From positions 1-64,000 of the forward strand of contig NZ_LQAQ01000032.1 of the NCBI RefSeq assembly GCF_001583495.1: 64,000 nt of DNA, in the 5' to 3' direction. The translations under genes were made by a program, and so were the position numbers. This DNA is from Flammeovirga sp. SJP92 (GTDB lineage: Bacteria; Bacteroidota; Bacteroidia; Cytophagales; Flammeovirgaceae). This document shows, piece after piece, positions 18,676 through 27,862 of the stretch. Position 1 is the stretch's first letter. The number at the start of each line of letters is the position of its first letter. The notes under the pieces were generated by a model that worked only from the letters and a program-made list of their open reading frames with translations, was not told the DNA's origin and made no database searches.

Positions 18676-20184
18676 TTAAAAACTCCTTTTATTATTGTCT
18701 GCTGTTTGTAGTTTATTAAGGAAGTTTTCCGCACTTTCTAAAAGTAATTCTTTTTTCTCTTTATTCATATTATCATAATTTCTCAAAAGCATATTAATAC
18801 GGGGATTGTTCCCAATTTTATCCCTTTGCTTATTCATAAACCGCCAAAAGAGTCCATCCCAAACCTGTTGCCAATCTCCCTTCTTATAATCACTCATTTT
18901 CATCAGGTAATTACTGCTACTTATATACGGCTTTGTAGCCATTAGTCCTCCATCAGCAAACTGACTCATTCCATATACATTAGTGACCATCACCCAATCA
19001 TAAGCATCAATAAACAATTCCATAAACCAACGGTAAACGCTATTGGGGTTAAACTCACAAAGTACCATAAAATTGCCTAATACCATTAAACGCTCAATAT
19101 GATGACAATAACCGGTGCTAAGCACTTTTCTGATCGTAATATCAATGGGTAGAATACCGGTTGTTCCATTATAAAAGGAAGTAGGAATTTCCTTATGAAA
19201 GGAAAAGAAGTTGGAAGTGCGTTCCTGTCTTCCCTTCGCTTCATAAATACCTCTTATAAACTCTCTCCAACCAATAAGTTGACGGATTAACCCTTCTGCC
19301 GAATTCAACGGGATACTATTTGAAAAAGTGATATCTTTTATTCTCTCTATTACATAATCAGGCGTTAGTAAACCTGCATTAAGTAAAGGTGACAATAAGC
19401 TATGATGCAATACACTCTGGTGACTGACAATAGCATCCTCATAAGGGCCAAATTCAAAATACCTATCCCTCAAAAATTCTTCTAGCCATCGTTTTGCAGC
19501 TTCAAAATTTGTTGGATAAATAAAGTTGTCATTGCACTTACCATAATTGTCAGGAAAATATTCTTCTACATACGCCTTTGCCTCTGTAATAAAACTATCT
19601 TTCTTACAAAAACTCGTAAAAGGTGGTTGCTTTTTGGAAGGGTATTTTTTCCTGTTTTCATCGTCATACGACCACTTTCCTCCTATGGGTTTATCTTCAT
19701 TATTTATCAACAAGCGATGTTGTACCCTCTGACGTTTGTAAAAATTAGCATGGTAAAACTTCTTATTGGTTGATTTAAAGAAAGAACGGTTGTCTTCTTT
19801 AGTATTCAAAAACATAGGTGTCTCTAATTCTATAGTTTGCAGTAGTTTTTTCTGTGCCGAAGAGTGAATTCTTCGACTCAACCAATCATCAACGGGATCT
19901 ATATATATCAAAGTATCAGTACGTTCTACAAATACCTCTTCAATGACATGCCTAACATCTGATTTTTCTGCAGTGCAAGCTTTCCAATACATCACTTCAT
20001 ACCCTTTCTCTTCCAAATAATTAGCATATTGAAGCATAGAAGCCCTATGGAAAAGAAGTTTCTGTTTGTGAAATTTATATTGATAAAAAAACAAATACTC
20101 CTCTACCAACACATAAGTCATACAATCTGTGTTAAATAAAGGAGAATTTTCAAATAATTGATGTGGAAAAACTAATGCAAGCAT
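18676..20184 (-). CDS. FeS-BCP-type photolyase-related protein lacking most cluster cysteines
   Basis: A 502-residue member of the deoxyribodipyrimidine photolyase-related family (PhrB/(6-4) photolyase-like, FeS-BCP group). The N-terminal antenna-like domain starts LVFPHQLFENSPLF. The C-terminal FAD domain includes IGWREFIRGIYEAKG, GYCHHIERLMVLGNF, DAYDWVMVTNVYGMSQFADGG and TKPYISSSNYLMKMSDY. Canonical members bind a 4Fe-4S cluster through one Cys next to HHIERLM and three after the MSDY motif. Here the first is present (Cys360), but the segment after MSDY is KKGDWQQVWDGLFWRF with no cysteine, so the cluster is probably absent. It starts 9 bp after the other photolyase gene. It likely repairs (6-4) photoproducts or acts as a photoreceptor. 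Confidence 0.85.
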   Translation of the reverse strand: MLALVFPHQLFENSPLFNTDCMTYVLVEEYLFFYQYKFHKQKLLFHRASMLQYANYLEEKGYEVMYWKACTAEKSDVRHVIEEVFVERTDTLIYIDPVDDWLSRRIHSSAQKKLLQTIELETPMFLNTKEDNRSFFKSTNKKFYHANFYKRQRVQHRLLINNEDKPIGGKWSYDDENRKKYPSKKQPPFTSFCKKDSFITEAKAYVEEYFPDNYGKCNDNFIYPTNFEAAKRWLEEFLRDRYFEFGPYEDAIVSHQSVLHHSLLSPLLNAGLLTPDYVIERIKDITFSNSIPLNSAEGLIRQLIGWREFIRGIYEAKGRQERTSNFFSFHKEIPTSFYNGTTGILPIDITIRKVLSTGYCHHIERLMVLGNFMVLCEFNPNSVYRWFMELFIDAYDWVMVTNVYGMSQFADGGLMATKPYISSSNYLMKMSDYKKGDWQQVWDGLFWRFMNKQRDKIGNNPRINMLLRNYDNMNKEKKELLLESAENFLNKLQTADNNKRSF

Positions 20185-20193
20185 TGAATTGTG

Positions 20194-21666
20194 TTAAACA
20201 GTTTTCGATTTTAAATTTCGCGTATGCAATAATAGAATCCGCTCTTTTTCTTGTCTGACTTCTGGCGATTTTTTAAAAGAGTAGATTTTGGTTCGTGCCT
20301 TCTTTCCACTTTCTTTTAAATCAACGATGGGATCAGGATAATTAAAATCCTTCAACCCTATAAAAGCTTTATCTAATGAGGTCATTTGCCAAGGTTCATG
20401 AATAAAACGTTCGGGTACTTCTCTCAATTCAGGCACCCATTGTTTGATAAATACACCCTTTGGATCATGGTCTTGTGATTGTTTTACAGGATTGTAAATT
20501 CTTACTGTATTGATCCCTGTGGTACCTGCCTGCATTTGAAACTGAGTGAAATGTATTCCTGGTTCATAATCTAAAAACAACTTCGCCAAATGGTACACAC
20601 CATTTCTCCAATCTTGATCCAAATGATGACACAGAAAACTCACCAGCATAGCTCTCATTCTAAAATTAATCCATCCTGTGGTATGCAGACAACGCATGCA
20701 GGCATCAATCATTGGATATCCTGTCATACCTACTTTCCATGCTTCTAAAAAGCGGCTATTATTTTGATAAGTGAGATGCTCAAATGCTGTATTCAAACAT
20801 TCATTTTCATAACTGCACTGCACTTCAAACTTCTGAATAAAATGACAATGCCATTTTAAACGTGTTAAAATACCGTTAAAAGCTCGTTTATGAAAAGCCC
20901 TATTAGGATGATTTTTGATGTGCTGATAAGCCTGTTTGATGGAAATATTGCCCCAAGCAAGATAAGGCGATAACCTCCCGCAACTTTTCCTGCTTTCCAA
21001 CGGTTTGGAAATAAACTTACTGTAATCCTTCCCTCTCTCATCTGTAAAAGAGTGAAGGTACTTCCATGCGTACGTTTCGCCCGCAGGTTGAAAATGTTCG
21101 TTGTAACTTTTAATTACATTTCTGAAGGACGCTGGCAGTGGGAACAGATTGACTAGCTCAACCTCAGTTCGATCCGTGAATTGATTAATGATAATCGGTT
21201 CCTTCATGGTCAAAAACCAATCTTTGTCCCAGTTGTCTCTGTTGACGATTCCTCTTTTGATACCGTCTCTCTGTGACTCATTCCATCGAACACCTTGAGC
21301 ATGAAATAAAACCTTCAAGGATTTATCTCTATCGTAGGTCACCTGAATACCACTTTCCTGGTAACTAAATACATTGACGATATCGAAAGCCTTCATCAAA
21401 TATTGAAAAATAGCAACGGCCTCACCATACATTGTATTCACTTTTTTATTGAAGGGTGAAAGTCGATTATTCATGTCAGTAATCGAGTGAGCAATGAATT
21501 TTAGGTGTCTTGATGAAGTATCATTGTACGTTAAAATGTCTTTTTCATAGATATATAATATCAAATAAGGCAGTTGATCTTGTTCTGCTAAGTTTAGAGG
21601 CAGATGGTCTTGGGTTCTTAGATCCCTTTTTAACCATACAATGTTAATTCTTTGCTTTTTAGTCAT
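20194..21666 (-). CDS. Cryptochrome/DNA photolyase family flavoprotein
   Basis: 490 residues with both photolyase domains. The N-terminal antenna domain opens [19 protein letters not shown]. The FAD-binding domain has [74 protein letters not shown] and [15 protein letters not shown]. The Asn of RIYNP corresponds to the flavin-N5-contacting Asn of CPD photolyases, favouring repair activity over a pure receptor. The TGW.NFR tryptophan motif and the HH of CHHLD are intact. It is separated by 2 bp from the upstream DUF2805-like gene and 9 bp from the downstream photolyase, so they are co-transcribed. CPD repair versus blue-light sensing cannot be decided from sequence. Confidence 0.9.
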   Translation of the reverse strand: MTKKQRINIVWLKRDLRTQDHLPLNLAEQDQLPYLILYIYEKDILTYNDTSSRHLKFIAHSITDMNNRLSPFNKKVNTMYGEAVAIFQYLMKAFDIVNVFSYQESGIQVTYDRDKSLKVLFHAQGVRWNESQRDGIKRGIVNRDNWDKDWFLTMKEPIIINQFTDRTEVELVNLFPLPASFRNVIKSYNEHFQPAGETYAWKYLHSFTDERGKDYSKFISKPLESRKSCGRLSPYLAWGNISIKQAYQHIKNHPNRAFHKRAFNGILTRLKWHCHFIQKFEVQCSYENECLNTAFEHLTYQNNSRFLEAWKVGMTGYPMIDACMRCLHTTGWINFRMRAMLVSFLCHHLDQDWRNGVYHLAKLFLDYEPGIHFTQFQMQAGTTGINTVRIYNPVKQSQDHDPKGVFIKQWVPELREVPERFIHEPWQMTSLDKAFIGLKDFNYPDPIVDLKESGKKARTKIYSFKKSPEVRQEKERILLLHTRNLKSKTV

Positions 21667-21668
21667 AA

Positions 21669-21956
21669 TTAATAGGCTTTTTTACTGATCTTGTTGTTAC
21701 TGATTAAGCGTTGTCTACTACATTTAAATCTGCTTATCTCACTTGACCTCTTCATTATGTGTTTACTGCTCGCCTTTGTGTGAACTCTTCTTCTCCATCT
21801 TTTAAAACTCTTCTCTTTCAATTCAAGCCGCATTAGCTTCACAACATCTGATTCTGACAAACCAAACTGGACTTTTATGGCTGAGAAGGGTGTTCTATCT
21901 TCCCATGCCATCTCTATTACTCGGTCAATTTCCTCATCATTTAGTAGCAATTTCAT
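21669..21956 (-). CDS. TIGR03643/DUF2805 family small protein
   Basis: A 95-residue basic protein. The first ~70 residues fit the DUF2805/TIGR03643 family: [17 protein letters not shown], then a helix-turn-helix-like segment [13 protein letters not shown], then an RWR-rich tail. Such genes often neighbour photolyase/cryptochrome genes in Bacteroidota and Proteobacteria; the molecular role is not established. It is first in the operon, 2 bp before the photolyase start. The HTH-like helices and basic tail (RWRRRVHTK) would suit nucleic-acid binding, which is inference. The C-terminal ~25 residues appear lineage-specific. Confidence 0.8.
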   Translation of the reverse strand: MKLLLNDEEIDRVIEMAWEDRTPFSAIKVQFGLSESDVVKLMRLELKEKSFKRWRRRVHTKASSKHIMKRSSEISRFKCSRQRLISNNKISKKAY

Positions 21957-21960
21957 AAGT

Positions 21961-21991
21961 AGTAAACAAAAGAGTTCAAATAATGTTTACT
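21961..21991 (-). promoter_or_regulatory. Inverted repeat before the photolyase operon
   Basis: A perfect 8-bp inverted repeat, AGTAAACA-N15-TGTTTACT, starts 4 bp before the ATG of the first gene. It could be a repressor operator or a translation-controlling hairpin. A similar half site (AGTAAAC) occurs near 22102. Confidence 0.35.
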
Positions 21992-22446
21992 GTTGTTGTT
22001 ATTATTTTTAGGTAAAATTGGCCATACACTTGATAACACTTTGCACTTAGCAATATCCTATTCTTTAACCCTATTATTCAATAAAGAAGTATTTAACTGA
22101 CAAAGTAAACTCCCTCTTAGATTCCATCTTCTCTACTTTCTTGAATAGTTAGTTTTGCTCTCTCACCTTGTAGCTTTTGTGGTAAAGTTTGTAGAGAAAT
22201 CAATTAATAAATTAGTTTCTAATAGTATATGCTAATTATCATATCTAAAGTGTAAAGTAGATAGACGTTACTTGTGATGACACATTGGCAAAATCTCCTA
22301 ACTTCGAAAAGAATGAATATCATTTATGATAGGTTACGTTGTAGGGTTGTTTCATTACAACGTCCACTGAACCACAATACAAAGCACTTTTTTACGTTCA
22401 AAATTCAAATTACTATTTTCTATATACATACTCACTACTCCAATAG
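21992..22446. other. Intergenic region upstream of the photolyase operon
   Basis: About 450 bp with no credible gene; the short ORF at 22274-22456 lacks coding character. It contains copy 2 of the dispersed palindromic repeat (22336-22372). Confidence 0.5.
22336..22372. repeat. Dispersed palindromic repeat, copy 2
   Basis: The core GTTGTAGGGTTGTTTCATTA followed by CAACGTCCACTGAACC is the reverse complement of the cores near 2541 and 29127. It has the same orientation as the right arm at 29210. Confidence 0.55.
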
Positions 22447-22482
22447 AAAAGGGTGAAAAGCATTCCAACTTTTCACCCTTTT
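22447..22482 (-). terminator. Terminator of the BspA-like gene
   Basis: A perfect 14-bp stem (22447-22460 with 22469-22482) with an 8-nt loop, 24 bp beyond the stop at 22506. A and T tracts on both sides suit bidirectional termination. Confidence 0.85.
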
Positions 22483-22505
22483 ATATTATTTTCTGTGATG
22501 AGAAA

Positions 22506-25064
22506 CTATCTCTTAATCACAATTTTCCTTACAAATAGGTTTCCATTTAGGCTACCTCTCAAAATATAAACACCATCTGAATAAGTGCTCACATCAATTT
22601 CATTTGTATCAAGATATGTTTTAAGTAACAATCCATCCAGAGTGTAAAGCTGTACCTGTTTCACTTTTTGTGATAACGAAACAACATGATCAGCAGGATT
22701 TGGATAAGTTACAATTTCTACCTTCTGTAAATCATTGATCGACGAGATAACTTGATCTGTGAATTTTGCATATAAAGTCAAATCTCCTATACTTCCTGTA
22801 GGAATCTCTGTAATAGGGTTTGTATATTCCGCATCAGTGTACCACCCCACAAAAGTATAACCCTCTATTGAAGGGGTAGGAGCTTTTAATGTAATCGTTT
22901 CACTTTCTACCGTATAACCCGATGGATTACTATGAGTATCTGCTCCAACATAGTTGATAGTATAATCTCTAAGAGAATATTGATAATAAATTATCTTACC
23001 ATTTAAGTCTTCTATGGTAATATCTTTCAATGATGGTATAGCATCTGTATATTCTTGATCATAAAACCAACCTATACCTTTGTAACCTTTTTCGCCGTTT
23101 TGAGCATTAAAGCTACTTCCACTTGAAAAATATACATTAAACCCTGTTAAATCTACATTGGAGAAATCTAATTCTGTTAACTCATTTCCAGAAAAAGTTC
23201 TATGATCTATAGTAGTAATTTCAGGGGGCAATATTATTTTACCACTAAAAGAGTTGGAAGAAAAAGCACTAGGGCCTATATAGCTTACTCCCTCGGGTAA
23301 TACTAAGTTACCACTAAAAGAGTTGGAAGAAAAAGCACGAGTACCAATAGAGGTTAAACCTTCGGGTAATATTAATTCTCCACTAAAATTGTTACCATTA
23401 AAAGCTTTAAAGCTTATATCTTTTAACCCTTCGGGTAAGACTAAATCTCCACTAAAGGAATTGTAAGAAAAAGCATTATGGCCTATGGAGGTTACTCCCT
23501 CGGGTAAGACCAACTCTCCACTAAAAGAATTAAATGAAAAAGTATGAGAATCAACAGTGGTTAAACCTTCGGGTAAGACTAAATCTCCACTAAAGGAATT
23601 GTAAGAAAAAGCATTAGAGCCAATAGTTGTTAAACCTTCGGGTAAAACTAAATCTCCACTAAAGGAATTTCGATAAAAAGCATAACCTCCAATAGATATC
23701 AGCCCTTCGGGTAAGATTAATTCGCCACTAAAATTGTTACTTTTAAAAGCACCATCGCCTACGGAGGTTACTCCCTTGGGTAAGATTAATTCGCCACTAA
23801 AATTGTTATAATAAAAAGCATCATCACCTATAGAAGTTACTCCCTTGGGTAAGATTAATTCGCCACTAAAGTTGTTATCATAAAAAGCATCGTCACCTAT
23901 AGAAGTTACTCCCTTGGGTAAGATTAATTCGCCACTAAAGGAATTTCTTGAAAAAGTAAACTCTTCAATTGATGTTACTCCTTCAGGTATTACTAAATCT
24001 CCACTAAAAGAATTTCGATAAAAAGCAAATCTTCCAATAGAGGATAGTCCTGAGGGTAAGACTAAGTCGCCACTAAAGGAATTGCCAGAAAAGACTCCAT
24101 TACCAATAGTGGTTAAACCTTCTGGTAAGACTAACTCCCCTCTCAAGGAATTGTCACGAAAAGCATAATTTCCAATAGTGATTAAACCTTCTGGTAATAT
24201 TAATTCTCCACTAAAGGAATTGCCAGAAAAGATACCATTACCAATAGTGGTTAAACTTTCAGGTAAGACTAAGTCGCCAATAAAAGAGTTATCTTCAAAG
24301 GCATAATCTCCAATAGTGGTTAAACCTTCTGGTAAGACTAAGATACCGTCAAAGGAATTTTCTCTAAAAGCATATCTTCCAATAGTGGTTAAACTTTCAG
24401 GTAAGACTAAGTCGCCAATAAAAGAGTTATCTTCAAAGGCATAATCTCCAATAGTGGTTAAACCTTCAGGTAAGACTAAGATACCGTCAAAGGAATTTTC
24501 TCTAAAAGCATAACCTCCAATAGTGGTTAAACCTTCTGGTAAGACTAAGTCGCCACTAAAGAAATTTCCTGAAAAAGTATACTCTTCAATTGATGTTACT
24601 CCTTCAGGTATTAGTAAATCTCCACTAAAGGAATTTCTTGAAAAAGCAGAACTTCCAATAGTGGTTAAACCTTCTGGTAATATTAATTTTCCACTAAAGG
24701 AATTGCCTGAAAAGACACCATTACCAATAGTGGTTAAACCTTCGGGTAAGACTAGCTCCCCCCTCAAGGAATTGCTACGAAATGCATAATCTCCAATAAA
24801 GGTTAACCCTTTTGGCAATACAACAGAAGTTAAACCTGTAAACATAGGGTTATAATAGTCATCAGCATCTGCAATACCAACCACAGTTACTCCATCCAGG
24901 ACATCAGGGATAATAATATCACCTCCTTCGATGTAGGAACAAGATTGAATGATTCCATCTGCATCCACTACTACATCATCATCTGTGAGTGTGTATTGTG
25001 CAATGGATTGATTACTAATAAAGAACAAAAGGAATACTCCTATTAAAGAGAGTTTAGTTTGCAT
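22506..25064 (-). CDS. BspA-like LRR_5 surface protein with T9SS sorting domain
   Basis: About 852 residues. The frame is open to 25106, but the ATG at 25064 gives a proper signal peptide (MQTKLSLIGVFLLFF..SIAQ) and lies downstream of a good -7 box at 25104, so it is preferred. After a short N-terminal domain come 24 tandem LRRs of exactly 23 residues (LVLPEGLTTIG..AF..NSFSG(D/E), nt 24835-23177). A List/Bact-repeat-like domain follows (YTVESETITLKAPTPSIEGY; FVGWYTDAEYTNPITEIP), then a T9SS sorting domain (TYPNPADHVVSLSQ...KIVIKR). BspA-type proteins mediate adhesion and host or matrix binding in other Bacteroidota; the ligand here is unknown. Near-identical repeat units point to recent expansion. 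Confidence 0.9.
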   Translation of the reverse strand: MQTKLSLIGVFLLFFISNQSIAQYTLTDDDVVVDADGIIQSCSYIEGGDIIIPDVLDGVTVVGIADADDYYNPMFTGLTSVVLPKGLTFIGDYAFRSNSLRGELVLPEGLTTIGNGVFSGNSFSGKLILPEGLTTIGSSAFSRNSFSGDLLIPEGVTSIEEYTFSGNFFSGDLVLPEGLTTIGGYAFRENSFDGILVLPEGLTTIGDYAFEDNSFIGDLVLPESLTTIGRYAFRENSFDGILVLPEGLTTIGDYAFEDNSFIGDLVLPESLTTIGNGIFSGNSFSGELILPEGLITIGNYAFRDNSLRGELVLPEGLTTIGNGVFSGNSFSGDLVLPSGLSSIGRFAFYRNSFSGDLVIPEGVTSIEEFTFSRNSFSGELILPKGVTSIGDDAFYDNNFSGELILPKGVTSIGDDAFYYNNFSGELILPKGVTSVGDGAFKSNNFSGELILPEGLISIGGYAFYRNSFSGDLVLPEGLTTIGSNAFSYNSFSGDLVLPEGLTTVDSHTFSFNSFSGELVLPEGVTSIGHNAFSYNSFSGDLVLPEGLKDISFKAFNGNNFSGELILPEGLTSIGTRAFSSNSFSGNLVLPEGVSYIGPSAFSSNSFSGKIILPPEITTIDHRTFSGNELTELDFSNVDLTGFNVYFSSGSSFNAQNGEKGYKGIGWFYDQEYTDAIPSLKDITIEDLNGKIIYYQYSLRDYTINYVGADTHSNPSGYTVESETITLKAPTPSIEGYTFVGWYTDAEYTNPITEIPTGSIGDLTLYAKFTDQVISSINDLQKVEIVTYPNPADHVVSLSQKVKQVQLYTLDGLLLKTYLDTNEIDVSTYSDGVYILRGSLNGNLFVRKIVIKR
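23177..24835 (-). repeat. 69-bp tandem coding repeats (24 units)
   Basis: Each unit encodes one 23-residue LRR. Nt 24243-24380 and 24381-24518 are a two-unit, 138-bp duplication differing at about three positions. Three consecutive units near 23735-23945 are also almost identical. Confidence 0.9.
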
Positions 25065-25103
25065 AAAAAAAATAATAGTTTGTATGATTAGCATATAATT
25101 AAA

Positions 25104-25111
25104 CAAATGTA
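25104..25111 (-). promoter_or_regulatory. Candidate -7 box for the BspA-like gene
   Basis: Minus-strand TACATTTG (TAnnTTTG). It implies transcription start near 25098, downstream of the ATG at 25106, which supports translation from 25064. Confidence 0.45.
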
Positions 25112-25245
25112 AATAAATTCTAGAAAAAGAAAAAAGGTGTTGTTCTCTATTGAATAATCATACCTCATTAATAACTGTCATCATCGAAATATTAAATAAA
25201 CTAAGGCTTTATTTTGATATGCAAATCTTCTCTAAGGGCATTAAA

Positions 25246-25277
25246 AAAGCACAGCAACTCAATGGCTACTGTGCTTT
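25246..25277 (-). terminator. Terminator of the small membrane protein gene
   Basis: A 9-bp stem (AAAGCACAG at 25246-25254 with CTGTGCTTT at 25269-25277), 22 bp beyond the stop at 25300. Confidence 0.65.
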
Positions 25278-25299
25278 CCTATCTATAAAAGAATACTTT

Positions 25300-25803
25300 T
25301 TAGTCTTCTGTTTCTTTAGGTGATTTCATGATAAAGAAATAGGCAATCAACCATGCGAAGATCAGAACAGAAAATACCATTGGTGAATATTCTACTTTTG
25401 GTGCTTCAATATCGTGACCTTGCGTTCTGTAAATGACACCTAAGGTCGACAGTAATAGACCATTGATCAATGTTGCAAGCCCTTTTGTCCATCCTTTAAC
25501 TGATTCCAAAAGTTGCTGTTGTGCCTCTTTTGTTTGGAGCCATTTTGCTTTATTGGGAACCATAATCAGTTGTTGTGGTAAATGCAAAACACTAGCACCC
25601 AACCCTGCCAATACAATGTTTATGAAAAGCAAAATCCCCATTGAACTATAGAAAAAGTTGCTTTTAGACATCACCATAGCACTTTCTGTCTCTGTCGCAC
25701 CCATTACCATCACTCCACTGTCTGGAAAATAGATGTAGGCCAATAAAGAATATCCTAAGAAAATAAAAAGGGAAAGTGCCCAAATAAATTTGATGTATTT
25801 CAT
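25300..25803 (-). CDS. Four-helix membrane protein of unknown function
   Basis: 167 residues with four predicted transmembrane helices (about 4-25, 50-72, 107-127 and 141-160). A periplasmic loop follows helix 1 (SGVMVMGATETESAMVMSKS) and a cytoplasmic Gln/Lys-rich segment lies between helices 2 and 3 (KAKWLQTKEAQQQLLESVKGW). I do not recognise the family and see no catalytic motif. It stands alone, divergent from the acyl-CoA carboxylase gene, with its own terminator, so no context-based role is offered. Confidence 0.75.
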   Translation of the reverse strand: MKYIKFIWALSLFIFLGYSLLAYIYFPDSGVMVMGATETESAMVMSKSNFFYSSMGILLFINIVLAGLGASVLHLPQQLIMVPNKAKWLQTKEAQQQLLESVKGWTKGLATLINGLLLSTLGVIYRTQGHDIEAPKVEYSPMVFSVLIFAWLIAYFFIMKSPKETED

Positions 25804-26102
25804 TCTGAAAACTAACTAATGTTTGATGTTTCTGTTTAGTGGTGTAAAGATATAGTTTTTTTTAAATGAATAATTAACATTGAATAATGAAAAATTAAGT
25901 TTCAATAATAATTAACATTTTGTCATTTTTTGAAAGGAATAATATTGATGAAAATGAAATGAGTCTTCAATAAAAAATGAATTTCGTTGTTCACTTTTAA
26001 TATTTAATTACTAACTTAATTTAAATACTCAGTCAGAATTACTTTTTACTTACAATCTACTTTTGACTTTGTATTTTTAACGATATAAACACACATATAA
26101 TC
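25804..26102. other. Divergent intergenic region
   Basis: 299 very AT-rich bp between the membrane protein and the carboxyltransferase. Apart from the -7 candidate at 26058 I see no structured element. Confidence 0.5.
26058..26065 (+). promoter_or_regulatory. Candidate -7 box for the carboxyltransferase gene
   Basis: TACTTTTG fits TAnnTTTG, 37 bp before the ATG. Confidence 0.35.
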
Positions 26103-27740
26103 ATGAATTATTCTACTAACCAAAAATCAGCATCTCAAACTTCACTTCAATTTTTGACCCAAGCATTACTCAACAACAGAGAACGGGTTTTTCTCGGTGG
26201 AGGAGAGAAAAAAATTGCCAAACACAAAGGCAAAGGAAAAATGACGGCAAGAGAGAGAATTGACTTTCTGCTTGACGATGCCAAGGAAGCTATTGAAATA
26301 GGTGCTTTTGCTGGCGAAGATATGTACAAAGAACATGGTGGATGTCCCTCTGGAGGAGTTGTTGTAAAAGTGGGAAAAGTATCCGGAAGAAACTGTGTTA
26401 TCGTTGCAAATGATGCCACGGTAAAAGCGGGTGCTTGGTTTCCGATCACTGGAAAAAAGAATCTAAGAGCCCAGGAGATCTCTATCGAAAATAAAATTCC
26501 TATTATATATTTAGTGGATAGTGCTGGCGTATATTTACCGATGCAGGATGAAATTTTCCCTGATAAAGAACACTTTGGAAGGATATTCCGTAACAACGCT
26601 GTCATGTCAGCAGAAGGAATACCACAAATCGCTGCTATTATGGGAAGCTGTGTTGCTGGCGGTGCTTACCTTCCTATTATGTCTGATGAATCTTTGATTG
26701 TTGACGGTACAGGAAGTGTATTTCTAGCTGGTTCCTATTTAGTTAAATCTGCTATTGGTGAAAGTGTGGATAACGAAACACTGGGCGGTGCTACAACGCA
26801 TTGTGAAATCTCTGGTGTGACGGATTATAAATGTGAAAATGATGAAGCGTGTCTCGACAAGATCAAAAGTCTAGTGGATAAAATGGGAAATGCTGATGAG
26901 GCAGGCTTTAATAGAACTGAAAGTATTCCGCCTAAAAAAGAGATGGAAAGCATTTATGATGTATTTCCTGAAGACAGAGCGAAACCTTATGACATGTTGG
27001 AAGTTATTTCAAGAATTGTTGATAATTCTGAATTTGAGCAATACAAAGAAGGTTATGGTCAAAGTATTCTTTGCGGTTACGCTCGAATTGACGGTTGGTC
27101 TGTAGGTATTGTTGCCAATCAACGCACGATAGTAAAGTCAAAACAAGGTGAGATGCAGATGGGCGGAGTGATTTACTCGGACTCGGCTGATAAAGCTGCA
27201 CGTTTTATCATGAACTGCAATCAAAAGAAAATCCCTTTGTTTTTTATTCATGATGTGACAGGCTTTATGGTGGGAAGCAGATCTGAACATAATGGAATCA
27301 TTAAAGATGGTGCAAAAATGGTAAATGCCATGGCCAATAGTGTGGTTCCGAAATTCACGTTAGTGATTGGTAATTCTTATGGTGCTGGAAATTATGCGAT
27401 GTGTGGAAAAGCCTATGACCCGCGTTTAATGCTTGCTTGGCCTACTTCACAATTGGCAGTAATGAGTGGCAAATCTGCTGCAACTACTTTGCTTCAAATC
27501 AAAGTTTCTACGATGAAAGCTCAAGGTAAAACGATTGACAAGGAAGAAGAGAAGGCAATGTTTGATGAAATCAAAGCCAAATACGATAGTCAACTCTCTC
27601 CTTATTATGCAGCGGCAAGGTTATGGATTGACGAGATCATTCAGCCTGAAGAAACACGCAGTTATATTTCCAAGGGTATAGAAATGGCGAATCAAAACCC
27701 AATTGACAAACGTTTTAATGTAGGTGTCATTCAGACTTAA
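26103..27740 (+). CDS. Acyl-CoA carboxylase, carboxyltransferase (beta) subunit
   Basis: A 545-residue biotin-dependent carboxyltransferase of the propionyl-/methylcrotonyl-CoA carboxylase type, with N- and C-terminal crotonase-like halves. Landmarks: GGGEKKIAKHKGKGKMTARERIDFLLD near the start, YLVDSAGVYLP, GSCVAGGAYLPIMSDE (acyl-CoA side), DVTGFMVGS and GNSYGAGNYAMCGKAYDPR (biotin side). It transfers carboxyl from carboxybiotin to an acyl-CoA in branched-chain amino-acid or odd-chain fatty-acid metabolism. The biotin carboxylase/carrier subunit is not adjacent, so it must be encoded elsewhere. Length and motifs are normal; the exact acyl-CoA substrate is not determined. Confidence 0.9.
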   Translation: MNYSTNQKSASQTSLQFLTQALLNNRERVFLGGGEKKIAKHKGKGKMTARERIDFLLDDAKEAIEIGAFAGEDMYKEHGGCPSGGVVVKVGKVSGRNCVIVANDATVKAGAWFPITGKKNLRAQEISIENKIPIIYLVDSAGVYLPMQDEIFPDKEHFGRIFRNNAVMSAEGIPQIAAIMGSCVAGGAYLPIMSDESLIVDGTGSVFLAGSYLVKSAIGESVDNETLGGATTHCEISGVTDYKCENDEACLDKIKSLVDKMGNADEAGFNRTESIPPKKEMESIYDVFPEDRAKPYDMLEVISRIVDNSEFEQYKEGYGQSILCGYARIDGWSVGIVANQRTIVKSKQGEMQMGGVIYSDSADKAARFIMNCNQKKIPLFFIHDVTGFMVGSRSEHNGIIKDGAKMVNAMANSVVPKFTLVIGNSYGAGNYAMCGKAYDPRLMLAWPTSQLAVMSGKSAATTLLQIKVSTMKAQGKTIDKEEEKAMFDEIKAKYDSQLSPYYAAARLWIDEIIQPEETRSYISKGIEMANQNPIDKRFNVGVIQT

Positions 27741-27779
27741 AATTCACTGAGAAGTATTTCATCTATTTATTAAACTAAA

Positions 27780-27840
27780 AAACAGTCTTATGGTTAAATA
27801 GAGTATGTTTGAAACATTCCTTAATATCATAAGACTGTTT
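27780..27840 (+). terminator. Large hairpin after the carboxyltransferase gene
   Basis: Outer stem AAACAGTCTTATG (27780-27792) with CATAAGACTGTTT (27828-27840) and an inner ATGTTT/AAACAT stem. It ends only 22 bp before the GTG of the next gene, so it may also act as a 5' structure of that gene. Confidence 0.55.
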
Positions 27841-27862
27841 CCATTTATTAAACTACTCAAAA

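Noticed and set aside
22274-22456. 60-residue plus-strand ORF
   Set aside because: It overlaps a dispersed repeat and runs into a terminator, with no signal, domain or coding character.
23177-24835. Regular ~69-bp repeats that could be read as a CRISPR-like array
   Set aside because: The repeats are in frame, encode 23-residue LRRs inside a long gene, and have no constant repeat/variable spacer pattern or cas genes nearby.
25065-25106. Upstream start (25106) for the BspA-like gene
   Set aside because: It adds a second hydrophobic stretch before the signal peptide and overlaps the predicted -7 box; the ATG at 25064 fits better.
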